Source of the DNA: Oligoflexia bacterium
GTDB taxonomy: Bacteria; Bdellovibrionota; Bacteriovoracia; Bacteriovoracales; Bacteriovoracaceae
Direction of reading: 5' to 3'
Length of the DNA: 64,000 bases
NCBI GenBank assembly: GCA_015231955.1
Contig: JADGAN010000017.1
Location: 1 to 64,000, forward strand
Positions 44,381 to 53,191 of this stretch are shown here, piece by piece (positions within the stretch are counted from its first letter, which is position 1; each line of letters starts with the position of its first letter). A program made the translations under genes and the position numbers. The notes under the pieces were generated by a model that ran no database searches, was not told the DNA's origin, and saw only the letters and a list, made by a program, of their open reading frames with translations.

Positions 44381-45463
44381 TTAATAAGCTTTAAATTGTG
44401 AGATAAAACGTAAATCGCCTGCGTGAATGAGACGAATATCGTCGATCACATACCTCATCATGACCAAGCGATCGAGGCCTAGCCCAAAGGCAAAGCCTTG
44501 ATACTCGCTGGGATCGATCTTGCCTGCACGAAGCACATTGGGATGAACCATGCCACAAGGGAGCAACTCCACCCAGCCAAGTTTCTTACAAACCGAGCAA
44601 CCTTTGCCTTGGCAGATCAGACATTTAATGTCCAACTCAAAGCCAGGCTCCACAAAGGGAAAGAAGCCGGGGCGTAGTCTTACATCCACATCACGACGGA
44701 AAATTTCCGAAAGCAGCGTCTTCATAAAATAGATCAAGTGGGAGACAGAAATGCCTTTGTCCACCATCATCCCTTCCAGTTGGTGAAAGACCATCTCGTG
44801 AGAGGCATCGGTGCGTTCACAGCGAAAAACTTTTCCAGGGCCTACAAATTTAAAGGGCGGTTTATGCATCTCCATTCCATGCACTTGGATGGTGCTAGTG
44901 TGAGTGCGCAAAAGGTGTTTTTTATCGGGAAACCAAAAGGTGTCTTGCATATCGCGTGCTGGATGATCGGCTGGAACATTGAGTGCAGTAAAGTTATGGT
45001 GATCATCCTCGATATAAGGGCCATCGAGCACCTCAAATCCCATGGAAATAAAAATATCCTCAATCTCACGTTGAACGATGGAGACTGGGTGTAACCCCGC
45101 ACTGTTTAGGCCCATCTCTCTATTGGAGTTGCGCAGAGTGATATCGATCCACTTTTCTTCGAGTGCACGATTCATCTCATACATCTCTAGCTCTTCAAGC
45201 TTTTCTTTGATGAGTAGTTCCATCTGATCTTTATAGGTGTTACACTGTTGACCGATCTCTTTTTTGACTTCGATGGCCACATCTTTGAGTGATTTAAGGA
45301 TTGTCGAGAAAGGGCCATTCTTTCCAAGGTACTTCGACTTTAGGTCGAGTGCCTCCGCCCTATTCTTGAGTTCTTTTGCTTTGTTTAAAAATTCATCAAA
45401 GAGTTCGTGTGGGGTTTTGTGGTGGTCATTGTTATGGTTGTTGTGTGAACTAGAATCACTCAT
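44381..45463 (-). CDS. pheS: Phenylalanine-tRNA ligase alpha subunit
   Basis: 360 residues. N-terminal coiled-coil arm (about 15-100) and class II catalytic core: motif 2 KVFRCERTDASHEMVFHQLE, motif 3 GFAFGLGLDRLVMMRY, plus the GSVC-like zinc-finger-type CLICQGKGCSVC between them. Attaches Phe to tRNAPhe with PheT. The His/Asn-rich N terminus is a small oddity. First gene of the minus-strand run to meaB. Confidence 0.96.
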   Translation of the reverse strand: MSDSSSHNNHNNDHHKTPHELFDEFLNKAKELKNRAEALDLKSKYLGKNGPFSTILKSLKDVAIEVKKEIGQQCNTYKDQMELLIKEKLEELEMYEMNRALEEKWIDITLRNSNREMGLNSAGLHPVSIVQREIEDIFISMGFEVLDGPYIEDDHHNFTALNVPADHPARDMQDTFWFPDKKHLLRTHTSTIQVHGMEMHKPPFKFVGPGKVFRCERTDASHEMVFHQLEGMMVDKGISVSHLIYFMKTLLSEIFRRDVDVRLRPGFFPFVEPGFELDIKCLICQGKGCSVCKKLGWVELLPCGMVHPNVLRAGKIDPSEYQGFAFGLGLDRLVMMRYVIDDIRLIHAGDLRFISQFKAY

Positions 45464-45606
45464 GAGTGCTTGCTCTCCTCTTTTTTACTTTAGTCAAAAT
45501 GTGAGATGAACACTCTTTATCTATCACTCTCACCAAATTTTATCTAGTCGCAAAACCAAAAAAGCTTCACAAATCTCAATCCTTAGCTCGCGATGCAAAA
45601 TGATGC

Positions 45607-45635
45607 TTGCTCCGAATTCTGTTCCGCGCTATAAT
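45607..45635 (+). promoter_or_regulatory. Strong sigma70-type promoter
   Basis: TTGCTC (45607-45612), exactly 17 bases, then a perfect TATAAT (45630-45635). Predicted transcription start near 45642. It drives the hairpin-rich leader that ends in a terminator at 46090-46120. Confidence 0.7.
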
Positions 45636-45881
45636 GGATCAACATACGACGAGAATTTAAGCTTAGTAGAAAATGAAATAAATCCCGTCGATAAAGGTGA
45701 GCGCGTTCGAAAGTCGCGTAAGCAAAGTTCCAGTCCTAAGGGCCATTTATACGTTGCCTATGGACATTGGGATTGCCGAAAGGGTCTAAGGTCGGGTTCG
45801 CGCATTTGTGCGCACGGGTCGTGGGGTGTTTATTCTACCTCATGTAGAATTCGATCTTTAGAGAGGAGGAGTTTTTTCTCT

Positions 45882-45917
45882 ATGCATTTTCTTAGGGCCT
45901 ATACCCATTGGTCTTAA
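45882..45917 (+). CDS. Possible 11-residue leader peptide MHFLRAYTHWS
   Basis: ATG at 45882 with a strong Shine-Dalgarno GGAGGAG (45865-45871) in the loop of the TAGAGA/TCTCTA hairpin. The peptide has Phe, Tyr, Trp and two His among 11 residues, then TAA inside the GGTCTTAAGACC palindrome. A leader this rich in aromatic and His codons before a group II amino-acid decarboxylase gene suggests ribosome-stalling attenuation. It could equally be chance. Confidence 0.3.
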   Translation: MHFLRAYTHWS

Positions 45918-46089
45918 GACCGACATTTTCTTCGACCACCACTTGCTTGTCTCACCAGACACGGATGCGTTGGTCTTTTAGAGACAGCTTTTTTTCTTCT
46001 TCTTCGGTGACTTGGTCGAAAACCAATCCGTAAGTGCTTGTCCACTTACATTTTTAAATCAATCGATGTATATCGATAGCTAAATTTCA

Positions 46090-46120
46090 GACCCCCCGCT
46101 TAGTCGGGGGGTCTTTATTT
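46090..46120 (+). terminator. Intrinsic terminator
   Basis: Stem GACCCCCCG (46090-46098) / CGGGGGGTC (46105-46113), loop CTTAGT, followed by TTTATTTG. It lies 50 bases before the decarboxylase start codon, so it either ends the upstream RNA or works as an attenuator. Confidence 0.9.
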
Positions 46121-46169
46121 GTCTATCTCCATGGTGTATGGTGGATAAATATTCAAACCAGGATTGCGA

Positions 46170-47570
46170 GTGAACAAGCTAGAACCAACAGCGCATGATT
46201 TTAAAAAAATGCTCGATCATGTTTGCAAAAAAATAATTTCTCATTACAAAGCAAGGGAACAAGTCAACGAAATAGATAAATCCCAGGAAGGGATGATCTT
46301 TTTAGAAAAATATTCAAAAAACAGTAAAATTCCAGAAAATCCAAGTTCATTTAAAAAAATAATAGATGAATTATTTGCTCAGCAAATACCACTATCACTA
46401 GATACTTCCGGATCAGGGTACTTAGCTTATGTCCCTGGTGGCGGGATTGTTGAATCTGCCATAGCAGAATTGATTACTTGTTATGCCAACAGGTACATTG
46501 GTGTGAATTTCACTGCTCCTCTCTTGTTGCAGATCGAGACTCAAGTCATAAAATGGTTAATATCCATCGTTGGTTATGATAATAGCGCAAAAGGAATACT
46601 TACTTCAGGTGGCTCAATCGCCAATCTCCATGCGATGATACTTGCACGTGAAGACAAACTCGGAAATAAAATATCCAAGGGAGTGCTCTATGGAAGTTCT
46701 CACACTCATCACTCCATTTGGAAAGGCGCCTTTGCAGCAGGTTTACAGAGGAAGCATCAAAGAATCATTGAAGTCAATAGTGATGGCAAAATCGATCTTA
46801 AAAAATTAAAAGAGCAAATAGAAGTTGATTTGAAAAAAAAGCTGATCCCCTTTTTTATCGTTGGAAACGCAGGAACAACCAGTTGTGGGAGGATTGATGA
46901 TTTTTATGAATTAAAAAAAATTTCTAAAGCGTATAATTTATGGTTTCATATTGATGCTGCATACGGCGGTTTTTTTTGTTTAACCTCTCAAGGAAAAAAA
47001 GCATTAAGTGGCATGCAGCAAGCCGATTCAGTGACGCTAGATCCTCATAAGGGCCTTTTTTTACCATACGGAACAGGAGCTCTTCTCGTTAATGATGGAA
47101 CAAAGCTGGATAAAACATTTTCTCAACACTGTTCTTATATTCAATGCCAAGACAACGATTTATGGGATTTTTCGAACTGTTCTTTAGAGTTATCAAGGGA
47201 AATGAGAGGCATGCGAATATATCTTCCTGTAAAAAAATACGGGATAAATGCTTTTAGAAAAGCTTTGACCGAAAAAATAAAGCTATCAAAGTATACGTTC
47301 AAAAAGTTATCTCAATATAAAATGCTCTCCCTGATTCCAAATCCTGAACTAACCATCATCAATTTTAGATACGCTGAAGCCAGTAACCTAAAAAACAAAA
47401 CTACACTTGAACTTCTTGATTTTATAAACAACAAGAACAATGTTCATTTATCTGGGGTATATCTCGAAGATGTCTTTTATATTAGGGTGTGTATTCTCTC
47501 GTTTAGGACAAGCAAAAAAGATATCGAAGCACTACTTGCGGATCTCAGGGCCTTTATGAAAAACAAATAA
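46170..47570 (+). CDS. Group II PLP-dependent amino-acid decarboxylase
   Basis: 466 residues from a GTG at 46170 (AGGA six bases upstream; a TTG at 46164 also possible). Fold-type I decarboxylase: GSGYLAYVPGGG, a TSGGSIANLHAM block, SHTHHSIWKGA, FHIDAAYGGFF and the PLP-lysine motif DPHKGLFLPYGTGALLV (near 295). The family covers aromatic-L-amino-acid, glutamate, histidine and related decarboxylases, and the exact substrate is not clear from these motifs. Preceded by the hairpin leader and terminator. Codon use looks more AT-rich than neighbours, compatible with acquisition. Confidence 0.85.
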   Translation: MNKLEPTAHDFKKMLDHVCKKIISHYKAREQVNEIDKSQEGMIFLEKYSKNSKIPENPSSFKKIIDELFAQQIPLSLDTSGSGYLAYVPGGGIVESAIAELITCYANRYIGVNFTAPLLLQIETQVIKWLISIVGYDNSAKGILTSGGSIANLHAMILAREDKLGNKISKGVLYGSSHTHHSIWKGAFAAGLQRKHQRIIEVNSDGKIDLKKLKEQIEVDLKKKLIPFFIVGNAGTTSCGRIDDFYELKKISKAYNLWFHIDAAYGGFFCLTSQGKKALSGMQQADSVTLDPHKGLFLPYGTGALLVNDGTKLDKTFSQHCSYIQCQDNDLWDFSNCSLELSREMRGMRIYLPVKKYGINAFRKALTEKIKLSKYTFKKLSQYKMLSLIPNPELTIINFRYAEASNLKNKTTLELLDFINNKNNVHLSGVYLEDVFYIRVCILSFRTSKKDIEALLADLRAFMKNK

Positions 47571-47571
47571 T

Positions 47572-47853
47572 CTATTTGAGGTTCATGAGGGAAGCAAAGT
47601 CTAGTGGCCTGTAGGAGTAGATGACTTGGTTTAGGGCCGCGAATTGTGCTTTTGTGGTGAGTTTGGAGAGTGAAGTGATTACTTTGTCATCGACGGTATA
47701 ACCACTTCGCAGTAGGTTTCCAAGCATGGCAGCTTGAGCACTGCTGTTAATCAGCAGTAGTGTTTGTGGGTAATCTTTAAAGTAAAAGGCAAACACTTTC
47801 AGCGCTTCTAACTGCACATCGCTCTTGATATTTTGAACAAAAGTTGAGCGCAA
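47572..47853 (-). pseudogene. C-terminal gene fragment of unknown family
   Basis: 93 codons beginning at a TTG and preceded nine codons earlier by TGA. The frame is protein-like and helical (LEALKVFAFYFKDYPQTLLL, then AALNQVIYSYRPLDFASLMN), suggesting alpha-repeat units. No start codon with a ribosome-binding site. It begins at a GC-rich hairpin cluster (47855-47916), so it is probably the tail of a gene truncated by recombination. Family not recognised. Confidence 0.45.
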
Positions 47854-48240
47854 TCCCGCTTCTTTAGAGGCGGGTCAAGCGAGACGCCCTTCGGCGAGAA
47901 CCGATGCACGCATCGGAATTACAAGCACAGATGATTGTGATAACCAGTCCCAAATATGAGGAATGGTTTTACGAGAAAAACCTCTCGGAAGAGTAAAACT
48001 CAAAAGGCGGTGTTCATCGGTATACTGTCACGCTATACCAAAACGATAAGAAATTATCGATAAATTTGACCTTTGTAATGAACAAAGTCAAGCAACTTTG
48101 ACCTGTATGAAATATTGTAAGCTTAAACTAGATTTAAACGTACCAGTCAAACAACCCAGTAGCGCGCTAAGATGACAGCAGCAGATCACTGGCGATTACA
48201 ATCTTGGTGATGGCCCTTTAAAGAGGGCCATTTGCGCTGT
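47854..48240. other. Gene-poor segment with three adjacent hairpins and a short gene tail
   Basis: Contains CCCGC/GCGGG (47855-47874), CGCC-CTTC-GGCG (47885-47896) and CCGATGC-AC-GCATCGG (47901-47916) in a row. Then an in-frame stub from an ATG at 47904 to TAA at 47996 contains ELQAQMIVITSPKYEEWFYE, which looks like the end of a lost gene. At 48210-48231 is a 7-bp stem ATGGCCCT/AGGGCCAT that may end the minus-strand gene at 48241. No complete gene. Confidence 0.4.
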
Positions 48241-49209
48241 TTAGTGAGGGAGGAGTTCGGGCCAGGAGACGGTGGCGGTACCGCGTTTACCGACGACGAT
48301 GCCGGCGGCGGCGTTGGCGATCCAGACGCCATCTTCTAGGGAAGAGCCGAGGATGAGGGCGAGCGTGAGTACACTGATGGCGGTGTCACCAGCACCAGAG
48401 ACATCGAAGACCTCTTTGGCCACTGTGGGGATAATGGAGAAGTGGCCGCATGTGCGATCAAATATCGCCATGCCATCGGCACCAAGAGTGATTACCACTT
48501 TTTCGATGTTGAGTTTTTCTGAGATGATTTCGGCCATAGTTTGCAGCTGGCGCTCTTGCTTGTATCCGAGAGCGGCCATGATGAGATGGGCCTCGTCGAA
48601 GTTGGGTTTAATCAAGGTGGCACCTCGATAAAAATGGGGAGGGGTGTGCCTTGAAGGGTCGACGGTGATGATCTTTTTAGATGCAGTGGCCACGGTGATT
48701 AAGGTTTGTGCCAGTTTTTCGGTAACCAGCCCTTTGCCGTAATCTTCTAGAATAACACCGGCGTGGTTTTGAGCAAAGTTCTGAGCGCGTCGGCAAAGCT
48801 CCTCTTCAATGGAGGGGGAGAGCGCCTCTTTGCTTTCGTAGTCGATACGGCAAATTTGTTGCGTCTTTGTTGTTACTCGCTCCTTGAGTGTGGTCAAGCG
48901 AGATTTGTCGACGACGATGCCATCGAGAGTGAGTCCGCGCTCTTTGATAATGGAGGCGAAAAGGTCGCCACTGCGATCGTTACCGACGACGGTAAGTAGG
49001 GTGGAGGCGGCCCCTAGTTCACGGAGGTTGTCATTGACATTGGCGGCAAGGCCGAGCTTGTGCCACTCTTTGTGAACCTCAACGATGGCAACTGGTGCTT
49101 CCGGAGAGATACGAGAAACATTTCCATAGGTGTATTTATCGAGGCCGGAATCGCCTACAACAAGGATGGGAGAGGAGAGCTGCTTTACCATTTCTTCACT
49201 GATCATCAT
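48241..49209 (-). CDS. rfaE1: D-glycero-beta-D-manno-heptose-7-phosphate kinase (HldE kinase-domain type)
   Basis: 322 residues, PfkB/ribokinase fold. YGNVSRISPEAPVAIVEV and KLGLAANVNDNLRELGA (substrate lid region; RISPEAPVPV is typical of RfaE), VVITLGADGMAIFD, and the catalytic motif VSGAGDTAISVLTLAL. Phosphorylates heptose-7-P at C1 in ADP-heptose synthesis for the LPS inner core. Only the kinase domain is present; the adenylyltransferase domain is not in this window. Overlaps the GT9 gene by four bases, linking it to LPS assembly. Confidence 0.92.
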   Translation of the reverse strand: MMISEEMVKQLSSPILVVGDSGLDKYTYGNVSRISPEAPVAIVEVHKEWHKLGLAANVNDNLRELGAASTLLTVVGNDRSGDLFASIIKERGLTLDGIVVDKSRLTTLKERVTTKTQQICRIDYESKEALSPSIEEELCRRAQNFAQNHAGVILEDYGKGLVTEKLAQTLITVATASKKIITVDPSRHTPPHFYRGATLIKPNFDEAHLIMAALGYKQERQLQTMAEIISEKLNIEKVVITLGADGMAIFDRTCGHFSIIPTVAKEVFDVSGAGDTAISVLTLALILGSSLEDGVWIANAAAGIVVGKRGTATVSWPELLPH

Positions 49210-50465
49210 AATAAGGGTGCATCCTTAGGTGCTGCTATGGCCGTTGTTGTTGTTGTTGCTGTTGCTGTTGGTGCTAGTGTTGGTTCTGAGTGTAACATTT
49301 TGAGGACTTCTAGTCCTACTGTTTCGACTCTGATTTTTTCCATGCAAGGATAATTTTCACACTTGTTATGAATGCAGTGAAAACGCACCGGACACTTGAT
49401 GGTAGGAACAATCACTTTGTGACGGGCCCGCTGGCCTTTGGGAAGTTTTTTAAAGAAGGGCCCCCAGCGACGAGGTGATTGTACTTGGATCGGGGAGTAG
49501 ATCGCTACGAGGTCGATACCAAGAGCATTGGCCAGATGAGAGGTGCCGGTACTGGGGCCAATAAAGAGCTTGGCCTTGGAGATGACACCAAGATAGGAGC
49601 GCAGTCCGATCTTTTCTCCATCGAGAAAAAAGACTTTTCCCAGGAGTGGAGTGTAGTGGGGATCGATGTGAGCGACAATGGCCTCAATATATTTTTGATC
49701 GTTTTGGGTATAAGAAAAGATATAATGAATGGCAGAGTTGCTTTCGCTTAATTTTTCATCGAGAAAATCAATAAGTCGCAAATAAAAGTGTGAAGGCCAA
49801 TTAAGAGTGTGACCTTTCATTCCTGGGTGAATAATAATGTAATTATCATTCCACTGAAAGTGGTGGTTTAAAAATTCAACGGTATTAAGGGCGGTGGTGG
49901 CAGGCCTATGGTGATTGCAGTTTTGTACGAGGGCCTTTGCTTTATCAATGGATGCTAGGATCTCTTGGTGTTTGAGTGAGAGCGGCCAAAAAATCTTTTC
50001 GTGGAGATGCTCAATGATCTCGCCTGTCTTGATACCAAGAAGATCGAGAAGTTTGATATTATACAGTGATTCGTGCATCTCTACACGAGAGCGATGTTGG
50101 TGCAATCGGTGCTTATGTTTTAAGAGCAGCTGTCCTTTGAGACTATTGTGGTGTCCACCCACAAAGGGGATGTGTGCGAGTCGTGCTGCCAGCGAGGGCA
50201 GGTGCTTGCCTCCGACATAGAGGTAGTGGTCAATCTCTAATCTTCTAAACTCATTGATGAAGTATTGGAGTGTTTTTAAAAAAGGGAGCTTGGGATAGGT
50301 GATCACTCCGTCGACAAAGTGGTGGCCATCAAAGAGAGGAGCGGTCGTTGGTGAAATCAGGTAGTAAACTTTGGCATCTGGGTAGTGCTCTTTAATAATT
50401 TGTGCCAATGGTATCGTGAGGACGGTATCCCCAATGGCGTCGCTGCGATTAACGACAATCTTCAT
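49206..50465 (-). CDS. GT9 family glycosyltransferase (heptosyltransferase-like)
   Basis: 419 residues. GT-B fold of the ADP-heptose:LPS heptosyltransferase family (GT9): RSDAIGDTVLTIPLAQII at the N terminus, HPGMKGHTLNWPSHFY, and FIGPSTGTSHLANALGIDLV near the donor site. The C-terminal 25 residues are a Thr/Ala low-complexity tail. Acts in LPS core synthesis at the inner face of the cytoplasmic membrane. Coupled by overlap to the heptose kinase gene and follows cmk immediately. Confidence 0.9.
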   Translation of the reverse strand: MKIVVNRSDAIGDTVLTIPLAQIIKEHYPDAKVYYLISPTTAPLFDGHHFVDGVITYPKLPFLKTLQYFINEFRRLEIDHYLYVGGKHLPSLAARLAHIPFVGGHHNSLKGQLLLKHKHRLHQHRSRVEMHESLYNIKLLDLLGIKTGEIIEHLHEKIFWPLSLKHQEILASIDKAKALVQNCNHHRPATTALNTVEFLNHHFQWNDNYIIIHPGMKGHTLNWPSHFYLRLIDFLDEKLSESNSAIHYIFSYTQNDQKYIEAIVAHIDPHYTPLLGKVFFLDGEKIGLRSYLGVISKAKLFIGPSTGTSHLANALGIDLVAIYSPIQVQSPRRWGPFFKKLPKGQRARHKVIVPTIKCPVRFHCIHNKCENYPCMEKIRVETVGLEVLKMLHSEPTLAPTATATTTTTAIAAPKDAPLL

Positions 50466-51215
50466 TTACTTTCGTCCTTGAACGATGGTGATGATTTTTT
50501 CTACAACGCCATCGATCTCTAGGTCGGAGGTGTCCACTAAAATCGCATCGGGCGCCTGTGCAAGAGGGGCCTCACTGCGAGAGGAGTCAGCGTGATCACG
50601 CTTTTTGATGTCTAAGAGTAACTCCTCATAGCTGACAGATCTCTCTCCTCCTTGTTTTAATTCTTCGAGACGCCGTTTTGCCCGCACTTCGAGGGAGGCG
50701 GTTAAAAAGATTTTGCAAAAGGCGTGGGGAAAAACCACAGTGCCGATGTCTCGTCCCTCCATCACACAGTAACGATCGTCCGCAAGTTCTCGCTGAAATT
50801 CGAGGAGGAATTTTCTGACAAAGGGAAGGCGTGACACCTTCGAGGCGAGCGCAGAGATTTCATGGTTGCGAATGAGTTTGCTAAGGTTCTCACCATTCAC
50901 TTCGATCAAAGTGTCGCTGGAGACGCCATATCTTATAGAGAGCAGTGAAGGTGTCGTGAGTATTTGCTGTGCTCGCTCTTCTAGGTGAACCTCTTGAAAG
51001 TGACCACTGCTAGTGATCTCTGTATCCTTGCTGATGATCTTTTGCTGGTGAAGGGTGTAGGCGATGGCCCGAAACATGGCGCCAGTGTCGACATAGAGAA
51101 AGTTGAGCTTTTGAGCTACAAGCTTGGCAACGGTAGATTTACCACTGCCACCAGGACCATCAATCGCAACAACTTTCTGCTTTGCTGGTATATTCGTATC
51201 TGTCTTTTGGTTCAT
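50466..51215 (-). CDS. cmk: Cytidylate kinase
   Basis: 249 residues from the ATG at 51215 (TTGGAGTAGGA upstream). The frame is open 35 codons further upstream, but that extension is hydrophobic and atypical. P-loop VVAIDGPGGSGKSTVAKLVA, VDTGAMFRAIAYTL, MEGRDIGTVVFP, and the LID RRLEELKQGGE and RDHADSSRSEAPL region are Cmk signatures. Phosphorylates CMP and dCMP. Next to LPS genes, as is common in this region type. Confidence 0.94.
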   Translation of the reverse strand: MNQKTDTNIPAKQKVVAIDGPGGSGKSTVAKLVAQKLNFLYVDTGAMFRAIAYTLHQQKIISKDTEITSSGHFQEVHLEERAQQILTTPSLLSIRYGVSSDTLIEVNGENLSKLIRNHEISALASKVSRLPFVRKFLLEFQRELADDRYCVMEGRDIGTVVFPHAFCKIFLTASLEVRAKRRLEELKQGGERSVSYEELLLDIKKRDHADSSRSEAPLAQAPDAILVDTSDLEIDGVVEKIITIVQGRK

Positions 51216-51359
51216 TCCTACTCCAAGAGGTTCCATAGAGGTTAGATAAAAGCAGATGAGAGTGGAATAGGCAAGCACGAAGAGCTGCAAGCGTGGGTGT
51301 GCTGGTTTTTTTGCCGCCAAGTGCTAGATTTCACTCTACTCAAGTGTTATTGCCTGAAC

Positions 51360-52244
51360 TTAAAGGAGTTGTAGGGAGAAGCTTTTGTAGACGGTTTGCA
51401 CTTTTTGTAGGTAGGCGTTGTTGGTACCAACCGGGATATTTTGATGTAAACGGGTTTTGACCCAGTTAGGCCCCATGTTGTAGGCGATGGTAGCAAGTGT
51501 AGGACATTCGAAGGTTTCTAGGAGGTACTTGAGGTAAATAATCCCAAGCTCTATGTTGACACTGGTGTTGTTACTAAGGTCAAAATTGTGATTTTTTTGC
51601 TGGTGTATGCGTTCGAGCAGGCCGCTGCTTGCAAGTTGCATTCTTCTCTGTACCGAGGAGTCGCGGATAAGATCGCGGCGGTAAGGGGTGGAGTAGTATT
51701 GAAATTGCTTTTTCTGTTTCTGTGTCCTCTCTCCCTTGATTTTTTGGGACGCTAGCCCTTGTTTGGCCTGGGCCAGAAGGAAACTTCCCGTGGAAGGCAT
51801 AATCTGCATTGGACCTAGGGCGCCCATAGGACTGACGGCCTTTAGGCGGTATTGGCTCTCTACCCACATGATAGAGAGAACCCAGATGGGGTCAATTTGG
51901 TGTTTGGCAGAGAGAGAGAGCGCTTCTGGAAGGATCTTTTGAAAATTCTTGCGCATTTTGGAGGGAACGACACTTAGGGTCTGGACGCCAAGCTGTTCCC
52001 GTGAAAGCTTGCTTAAGTCCCAAAAGCTGATTTCACCGAGAAGGGGGCCAAGGGAAGGGCCTTTGCTTAGTTCCATGGTGTAGTACTTTTGTTCCCAGGA
52101 GGGAGAAAAGTTCGAAGTGTTGGCGCTGATGGTGTTTGTAGGAACCAGAATGAGTTCGGCGAGGAGGAGAGAGCATAAGGAGACAAACACAAGCGAGAGG
52201 AAGCGGAGGCGTGTTTGCTCTTGGGGGGGATTCTTAAGGTTCAT
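51360..52244 (-). CDS. Exported lytic transglycosylase (SLT domain)
   Basis: 294 residues from the ATG at 52244 (AAGGAG upstream; 52265 start is less favoured). N-terminal membrane or signal helix (20-42), then the SLT lysozyme-like fold: WVLSIMWVESQYRLKAVSPMGALGPMQIMP holds the catalytic Glu in the ES motif, and ATIAYNMGPNWV is the AYN motif. Between these lies a ~70-residue basic insert (KIKGERTQKQKKQ onward), unusual for the family. Cleaves the glycan strands of peptidoglycan in the periplasm. Confidence 0.85.
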   Translation of the reverse strand: MNLKNPPQEQTRLRFLSLVFVSLCSLLLAELILVPTNTISANTSNFSPSWEQKYYTMELSKGPSLGPLLGEISFWDLSKLSREQLGVQTLSVVPSKMRKNFQKILPEALSLSAKHQIDPIWVLSIMWVESQYRLKAVSPMGALGPMQIMPSTGSFLLAQAKQGLASQKIKGERTQKQKKQFQYYSTPYRRDLIRDSSVQRRMQLASSGLLERIHQQKNHNFDLSNNTSVNIELGIIYLKYLLETFECPTLATIAYNMGPNWVKTRLHQNIPVGTNNAYLQKVQTVYKSFSLQLL

Positions 52245-52535
52245 TAGGTATTCTCCTTGTTGCACAAAGCACTAGACATTGCGCAGTAATATCTTTTTGC
52301 CAATAGGCGCTTTAATCCTATTTGGAGAGTTTTGTAAATAGTGTATGCGTTAAAAGCACCCTGCTTGATCAATTTTTCACGTTCGGAAGAAAAAAATAGC
52401 ATTTAAGAGGAGATTTTTTTTGGGGGGATAAAAGTTGATGCTGTTACTTGGTGAGCCTAACAAATCATTTCATTTTGTTTGAAAAGCTTTTCATGAAATT
52501 TGCTTGCTGATAGAGTCTGGGATAGTGTTTCGTTC

Positions 52536-52577
52536 AAAGATACTAAAGATACTAAAGATACTAAAGATTCTAAAGAT
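52536..52577. repeat. 9-base tandem repeat AAAGATACT
   Basis: Three exact copies, a fourth with one change (AAAGATTCT) and a partial fifth (AAAGAT), ending 33 bases before the GTG start of the thioredoxin gene at 52611. It lies in the promoter or 5' untranslated zone, where copy-number change could alter expression. Confidence 0.85.
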
Positions 52578-52610
52578 GTAGGCCCATGAATGACAACAAG
52601 GAGGTTCTTC

Positions 52611-53138
52611 GTGAAAGGTTTATTGTTATCTATTTTGCTTCTCACAGCGGCCGGTACTACTTCTGCTGCAGTAAACACAGCAACACTTCCCTGTATTAAG
52701 GCAACTAATATTAGCGCGCCCAGCGCAGAGGGAGTAGGTAGCTTTGATTGTGTTCAAAAGAGTGAAGAGGGAAAAGAGTACACCATGGTTTTCTTCTCAC
52801 AAGTTTATTGTGGAGCTTGTAAATATTTAGTCGCTAAGATGCCAGAAATTTCAGATCGTTTAAGTGCTAATACTACAGTGCGAGTAGTAGTGCTTGATCG
52901 CTATTCCGAGGTCACTCAAACGTATGCTAACCAAGAGGCACTCAAGCAAGTTTTTGTAGCAAACGATAAGAGTGGTACTGTAAGCTTTGGTCGTGAATTT
53001 GGTGTTCGCTATACTCCTTCACTTATTTTGTTTGCTAAAAATGGGGAAGAACTTTATCGTGCTCCTTTGCGAACTGAGCGCCGTGGAGCAAATGATGAAG
53101 ATATTAATCGTGTAGCTGAGATAACACACAATCAGTGA
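52611..53138 (+). CDS. Exported thioredoxin-like protein
   Basis: 175 residues from a GTG (AAGGAGG at 52598-52604; an earlier ATG at 52590 would put this site inside the gene). A signal peptide to about TTSAA is followed by a thioredoxin fold with active site FFSQVYCGACKYL (CGAC), then VRVVVLDRYSEV and the cis-Pro strand YTPSLILFA. Periplasmic. It starts a tight cluster with a DUF4266-type lipoprotein, a DUF3570-like barrel and a two-thioredoxin lipoprotein. Confidence 0.85.
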   Translation: MKGLLLSILLLTAAGTTSAAVNTATLPCIKATNISAPSAEGVGSFDCVQKSEEGKEYTMVFFSQVYCGACKYLVAKMPEISDRLSANTTVRVVVLDRYSEVTQTYANQEALKQVFVANDKSGTVSFGREFGVRYTPSLILFAKNGEELYRAPLRTERRGANDEDINRVAEITHNQ

Positions 53139-53191
53139 CGCCAGTGACGCCATCGATGCGAGTAATTATAAAGATGATTAGGGTCGCTAGA

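Larger units (their letters stand above)
45642..46121 (+). ncRNA. Candidate structured RNA or attenuator leader (~480 nt)
   Basis: Between the promoter and a strong terminator lie about seven small perfect stems: GCGCA-TTTG-TGCGC (45800), ATTCTAC/GTAGAAT (45832-45850), TAGAGA/TCTCTA (45859-45882), the palindrome GGTCTTAAGACC (45910-45921), TGTCT-CACC-AGACA (45948-45961), GTAAGTG/CACTTAC (46030-46049) and ATCGAT/ATCGAT (46062-46077). No long frame is protein-like. It does not match tmRNA, RNase P, SRP or other RNAs I can recall. It is either an independent small RNA or the leader of the PLP-decarboxylase gene starting at 46170. Confidence 0.5.

Noticed and set aside
37450-45463. pheST linked to the mutase genes as a novel functional unit
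   Set aside because: Short spacing suggests co-transcription, but no biochemical link between tRNA charging and methylmalonyl-CoA metabolism is supported by the sequence.
45600-45917. 105-codon frame crossing the leader region as a gene
   Set aside because: Its 5' part overlaps the promoter, translation has mixed charged and Ser/Arg-rich text with no domain, and the internal hairpins argue for an RNA leader. Only its last 11 codons have a ribosome-binding site.
45642-46121. tmRNA, RNase P RNA or 6S RNA in the leader
   Set aside because: None of the conserved tmRNA ends, RNase P conserved cores or a long imperfect 6S-type duplex were found on inspection.
48210-48231. Strong terminator after the heptose kinase gene
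   Set aside because: The stem lacks a following T-tract in the minus-strand direction, so it is only noted as a possible weak terminator.
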